A stretch of DNA of 6,226 nt from Conexibacter sp. (lineage in GTDB: Bacteria; Actinomycetota; Thermoleophilia; Solirubrobacterales; Solirubrobacteraceae): contig JAOPZD010000270.1 of assembly GCA_025964295.1 (NCBI GenBank), positions 1-6,226 of the forward strand. The letters run 5' to 3'. Positions 4,754-6,226 of the stretch are shown in pieces. The notes beneath the pieces were generated by a model. It was not told where the DNA came from. It made no database searches and saw only the letters and a program-made list of their open reading frames with translations. Both the position numbers and the translations under genes were made by a program. How positions within the stretch are numbered: the first letter of the stretch is position 1; each line of letters starts with the position of its first letter.

Positions 4754-5173
4754 CTAGTCGGCGTCCATGCCGCGGAGTCCGAGGTCGGAGCGCGTGAGGC
4801 GGAAGCCCAGCGAGCGGCTCGCGCCAAGCCGCTCGTAGTACCCCTCGGTCCGAGTGCGGATGTCGAGCTGGAGGCCTCCGGCGCGCCGCAGCCCCTCGCG
4901 CAGGAGCCTGGAGCCGAGCCGGAGTCCGCGCGAGTTCCGGTCGATCAAGAGCATCGAAACGTGGGCCTGGATGATGCCGTCTGACTGGATCTGGATCACG
5001 CCGGCGATCCGCCCGGTGACGAGCGCGACCAGTGTCGTGACGCCAGGTGCTGTCAGCGCGCGGTAGGTCCGCTGCACATCATCGGTGTACTCGGTCCAGC
5101 CCTCGGCTGCGACGAGCGCGATCAGCTCCTCGAGGTGAGCTTGGGCAAACGGTTCGATGGAGGCCTCGGTCAT
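4754..5173 (-). CDS. GNAT-family N-acetyltransferase, 139 aa
   Basis: The protein has the order of a small GNAT domain. An N-terminal strand and helix pair covers SIEPFAQAHLEELIALVAAEG (5-25). Strands follow in TTLVALVTGRIAGVIQIQSD (46-65), then strand 4, AHVSMLLIDRNSRG (70-83). The acetyl-CoA pyrophosphate loop is RNSRGLRLGSRLL (79-91), a variant of Q/RxxGxG/A. The C-terminal motif TRTEGYYERLGA (107-118) has the tyrosine that in many GNATs acts as general acid. The enzyme should transfer acetyl from acetyl-CoA to an amine; the substrate cannot be read from sequence. Length is normal for a minimal GNAT. Its ATG shares ATGA (5170-5173) with the stop of the VOC gene and has no ribosome binding site of its own, so it is probably translated by coupling. 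If the VOC frame break is real, coupling would be reduced because ribosomes would stop at 5411, about 240 bases before this start. Confidence 0.9.
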   Translation of the reverse strand: MTEASIEPFAQAHLEELIALVAAEGWTEYTDDVQRTYRALTAPGVTTLVALVTGRIAGVIQIQSDGIIQAHVSMLLIDRNSRGLRLGSRLLREGLRRAGGLQLDIRTRTEGYYERLGASRSLGFRLTRSDLGLRGMDAD

Positions 5174-5521
5174 GCGGCGTCCGACGGCTCGGCGAAGGCG
5201 ATGGCATTGCCGTCCGGATCAGGGATCTTCACGTGGCGCACGCCGTTGGTGTAGGTCTCGATCGTCTCGTGGTCGATGTGCCGGACCGCAAGGGACTCGA
5301 GCAGCGCGTCCAGCCCGACCACCGAGAGCGTGATCCGGCCGCTGCCCGCCCGTGTTGGGTCAGGCTCGATGAAGAGCGTGGCGTGCTCGTCGATCTCCCA
5401 CAGGATCTCGTCACCCGCGCGGAAGGTCGGGGCCTCGCCCAAAGAACCGTGTGTACCAATCGATGCCGCCGTCGAGATCGGTAACCGGCACACCGGCGTA
5501 GAGGTGGGTGATAGCGCTCAT
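5170..5521 (-). pseudogene. VOC (glyoxalase/bleomycin-resistance fold) protein, interrupted by one extra base
   Basis: Two frames together make one VOC domain. The first, from the ATG at 5521, reads MSAITHLYAGVPVTDLDGG, then DWYTRFFGRGPD, a typical VOC N-terminus with H6 as likely metal ligand, but stops at 5411-5413 after 36 codons. The second frame, open from 5493 to the stop at 5170, carries FRAGDEILWEIDEHATLFIE, then ITLSVVGLDALLE and the hallmark VKIPDPDGNAIAFAEP. Removing one C from the minus-strand GACCTTCC (5421-5428) joins them as ...GRGPDFRAGDEILWE..., giving 116 residues, a normal single VOC domain length. VOC proteins bind metal and act as lyases, dioxygenases or drug-binding resistance proteins; the substrate is unknown. 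The break may be a true mutation or a sequencing/assembly indel. It overlaps the leader ORF (ATGA, 5518-5521) and the GNAT gene (ATGA, 5170-5173). Confidence 0.85.
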
Positions 5522-5586
5522 CTCGAGATCAAGGCCTCCGTCGCGTCGTTCATCCCACGAAGACCGCCGAACGGCCGGGAACTCAT
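5518..5586 (-). CDS. 22-aa leader ORF coupled to the VOC gene
   Basis: An ATG at 5586 follows a near-perfect Shine-Dalgarno, AAAGGAGAT (5595-5603), at 8 bases. The ORF reads MSSRPFGGLRGMNDATEAL and ends three codons later in a TGA that shares ATGA with the VOC start at 5519-5521. The VOC ATG itself has no well-placed ribosome binding site (the nearest GGAGG is 13 bases away), so ribosomes finishing the leader ORF probably restart there. The peptide has no run of a single amino acid that would suggest an attenuator. It may be a device for translational coupling, a small peptide gene, or an altered N-terminal extension of an ancestral VOC protein. Confidence 0.55.
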   Translation of the reverse strand: MSSRPFGGLRGMNDATEALISR

Positions 5587-5594
5587 CGGCTGCT

Positions 5595-5603
5595 ATCTCC
5601 TTT
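5595..5603 (-). promoter_or_regulatory. Strong ribosome binding site of the leader ORF
   Basis: AAAGGAGAT on the minus strand is complementary to the 16S rRNA 3' end. It is placed 8 bases before the ATG of the 22-aa leader ORF, and is the main evidence that this very short ORF is translated. It is the same 9-mer as that before the 81-aa gene at 2316-2324. Confidence 0.7.
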
Positions 5604-5671
5604 CGCGTGGATGCGACATCGCGTGCCGCAGTCGCTTTGCGCGAGCAGGGGATTCACTGGCGGCGCAAGGT

Positions 5672-5894
5672 TCAGCGACGGAGTCGGATGCCGCACTCAG
5701 CCGCGACCCGCTCGGCCATCTCGAGATCGATGACGTAGCGCGCCCTAGGTGTAGGCCCCGTCTTCGGACAGTCGAAGCGCCGCAGAGCTGGCCGGAATGC
5801 ATCGCTGCACCAAGTGAAAGAACTCGGGCGTCCCTTCGCGGTAATCCTCGGCGCGGCGAGCCAGTTCCATGCTGTCGATCGGATAGCCATTCAT
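5672..5894 (-). pseudogene. Short hypothetical gene, apparently frame-broken by one extra base
   Basis: From the ATG at 5894 a frame with good codon bias encodes 49 residues, starting MNGYPIDSMELARRAEDYRE and continuing GTPEFFHLVQRC, before a TAG at 5745-5747. In the +1 frame the sequence continues as ARYVIDLEMAERVAAECGIR and ends at a TGA at 5672, also with good codon bias and a well-formed helix. Dropping one base near the TAG (for example the T of TAG, giving ...GAYTRARYVIDLE...) would join them into a protein of about 73 residues. It is soluble, helical and not recognised as a family. No Shine-Dalgarno precedes the ATG, but a TAGGCT -10-like box lies nine bases upstream, so a nearly leaderless message is possible. 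Alternatives are an intact 49-aa protein with an unrelated tail frame, or a +1 ribosomal frameshift at the stop codon. Confidence 0.5.
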
Positions 5895-5903
5895 CCGTAC
5901 GCG

Positions 5904-5909
5904 AGCCTA
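5904..5909 (-). promoter_or_regulatory. Possible -10 box for the short hypothetical gene
   Basis: TAGGCT (minus strand) fits TANNNT and ends nine bases before the ATG at 5894, which would give a leader of only about two bases. It is next to a 10-bp palindrome GATCGCGATC (5910-5919). No convincing -35 hexamer is present. Confidence 0.3.
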
Positions 5910-5956
5910 GATCGCGATCGGCTTGCATGGAGAGCAGTACTCGGTTGGAGCTTCGG

Positions 5957-6226
5957 TCAGGCGTGATCCGGCTCAAGGAACAGCCGCACGGCGCCGGTCT
6001 CGAAGGTCGTGCTGTCGGTGAGCCGTAGCCGGACGAGGTGGCTGGGGTCGTCGAACAGCCGCCGGCCGGTGCCCGCCACGACGGGCGTGAGCGACAGCAC
6101 GAGCACGTCGAGCAGCCCGTCGGCCAGCAAATCCCGTGCGAGGCGCCCGCAGCCGTAGGTCAGGAGCTGCTCGCGCTCGCGCAGGCCGGCGATGTCGTCG
6201 TAGCCGACGATCGTCGTGTGGTCCCA
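5957..6226 (-). CDS. RibD C-terminal/dihydrofolate reductase-family protein, C-terminal part (5' end outside window)
   Basis: The frame enters from the right edge and runs 89 codons to a TGA at 5957-5959. The visible part begins WDHTTIVGYDDIAGLRE, then LLTYGCGRLARDLLADGLLD, the NADPH-binding loop and helix typical of this family, where the usual pattern is G-S-G; here the middle residue is Cys. LVLSLTPVVAGTGRRLFDD follows, matching the family's conserved P-V-x-x-G-x-G-R-x-L-F block, then the final strands ending VRLFLEPDHA. Family members reduce pteridines, ribosyl-pyrimidine intermediates or unknown substrates with NAD(P)H; most stand-alone actinobacterial copies have no assigned substrate. 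It is probably transcribed in the same direction as the short gene at 5672-5894, 62 bases downstream, but with a possible promoter in between. Confidence 0.88.
   Translation of the reverse strand, partial: WDHTTIVGYDDIAGLREREQLLTYGCGRLARDLLADGLLDVLVLSLTPVVAGTGRRLFDDPSHLVRLRLTDSTTFETGAVRLFLEPDHA

Noticed and set aside
4567..4827. 86-codon minus-strand frame between the zincin-like and GNAT genes
   Set aside because: Its only ATG lies inside the GNAT gene and the first half is a shadow of it; only the tail looks coding, so it is noted as part of the gap rather than called as a gene.
5276..6028. 250-codon plus-strand frame
   Set aside because: Crosses the VOC, leader, short hypothetical and RibD-C genes in antisense; Ser/Arg-rich without domain, long only because G+C-rich DNA has few stops.

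Overview
The window is high-GC DNA with strongly G/C-biased third codon positions and actinobacterial-style signals: TANNNT -10 boxes, a likely leaderless start and many ATGA start/stop overlaps. The style of the first protein, an Ala/Gly/Val-rich secreted-looking beta-repeat protein, makes me suspect Thermoleophilia (Solirubrobacterales and relatives). That assignment is an inference from style, not from a marker gene.

Layout. Positions 1-1145 hold the 3' part of a large beta-propeller-like repeat protein. A CAU-anticodon tRNA gene (1160-1233) follows, with its -10 box overlapping the stop codon of that gene. A 141-aa protein of unknown function (1377-1802, +) has a strong stem-loop in its leader. 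From 1803 to 2080 lies a stretch with four separate inverted repeats, which also separates plus-strand from minus-strand genes. An AT-richer island (about 2310-2520) carries divergent expression signals for an 81-aa minus-strand protein (2064-2309) and a possible small plus-strand ORF (2501-2605), together with two short dyads that look like operators.

From about 2600 to the end almost everything is on the minus strand. In order of transcription (right to left) these are: the C-terminal half of a RibD-C/dihydrofolate-reductase-family protein cut by the window edge (5957-6226); a short unknown gene that looks broken by one extra base (5672-5894); a 22-codon leader ORF with an excellent Shine-Dalgarno (5518-5586), joined by ATGA overlap to a VOC/glyoxalase-fold gene (5170-5521) that also has one extra base; a GNAT acetyltransferase joined to the VOC gene by another ATGA overlap (4754-5173); an HExxH zincin-like protein (3784-4500); and a DUF6946-like protein with a PD-(D/E)XK-like signature (2798-3574), followed by a doubtful 65-aa ORF.

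How the genes fit together. The leader ORF, VOC gene and GNAT gene look like one translationally coupled operon. VOC and GNAT proteins are often small-molecule modification or resistance enzymes, but no substrate can be read from the sequence. The DUF6946-like and zincin-like genes are separate units on the same strand. I see no transposase, integrase, CRISPR array or recognisable defence operon. The most interesting items are the coupled leader ORF, the two neighbouring single-base frame breaks, the leaderless nuclease-like gene and the AT-rich divergent regulatory island.
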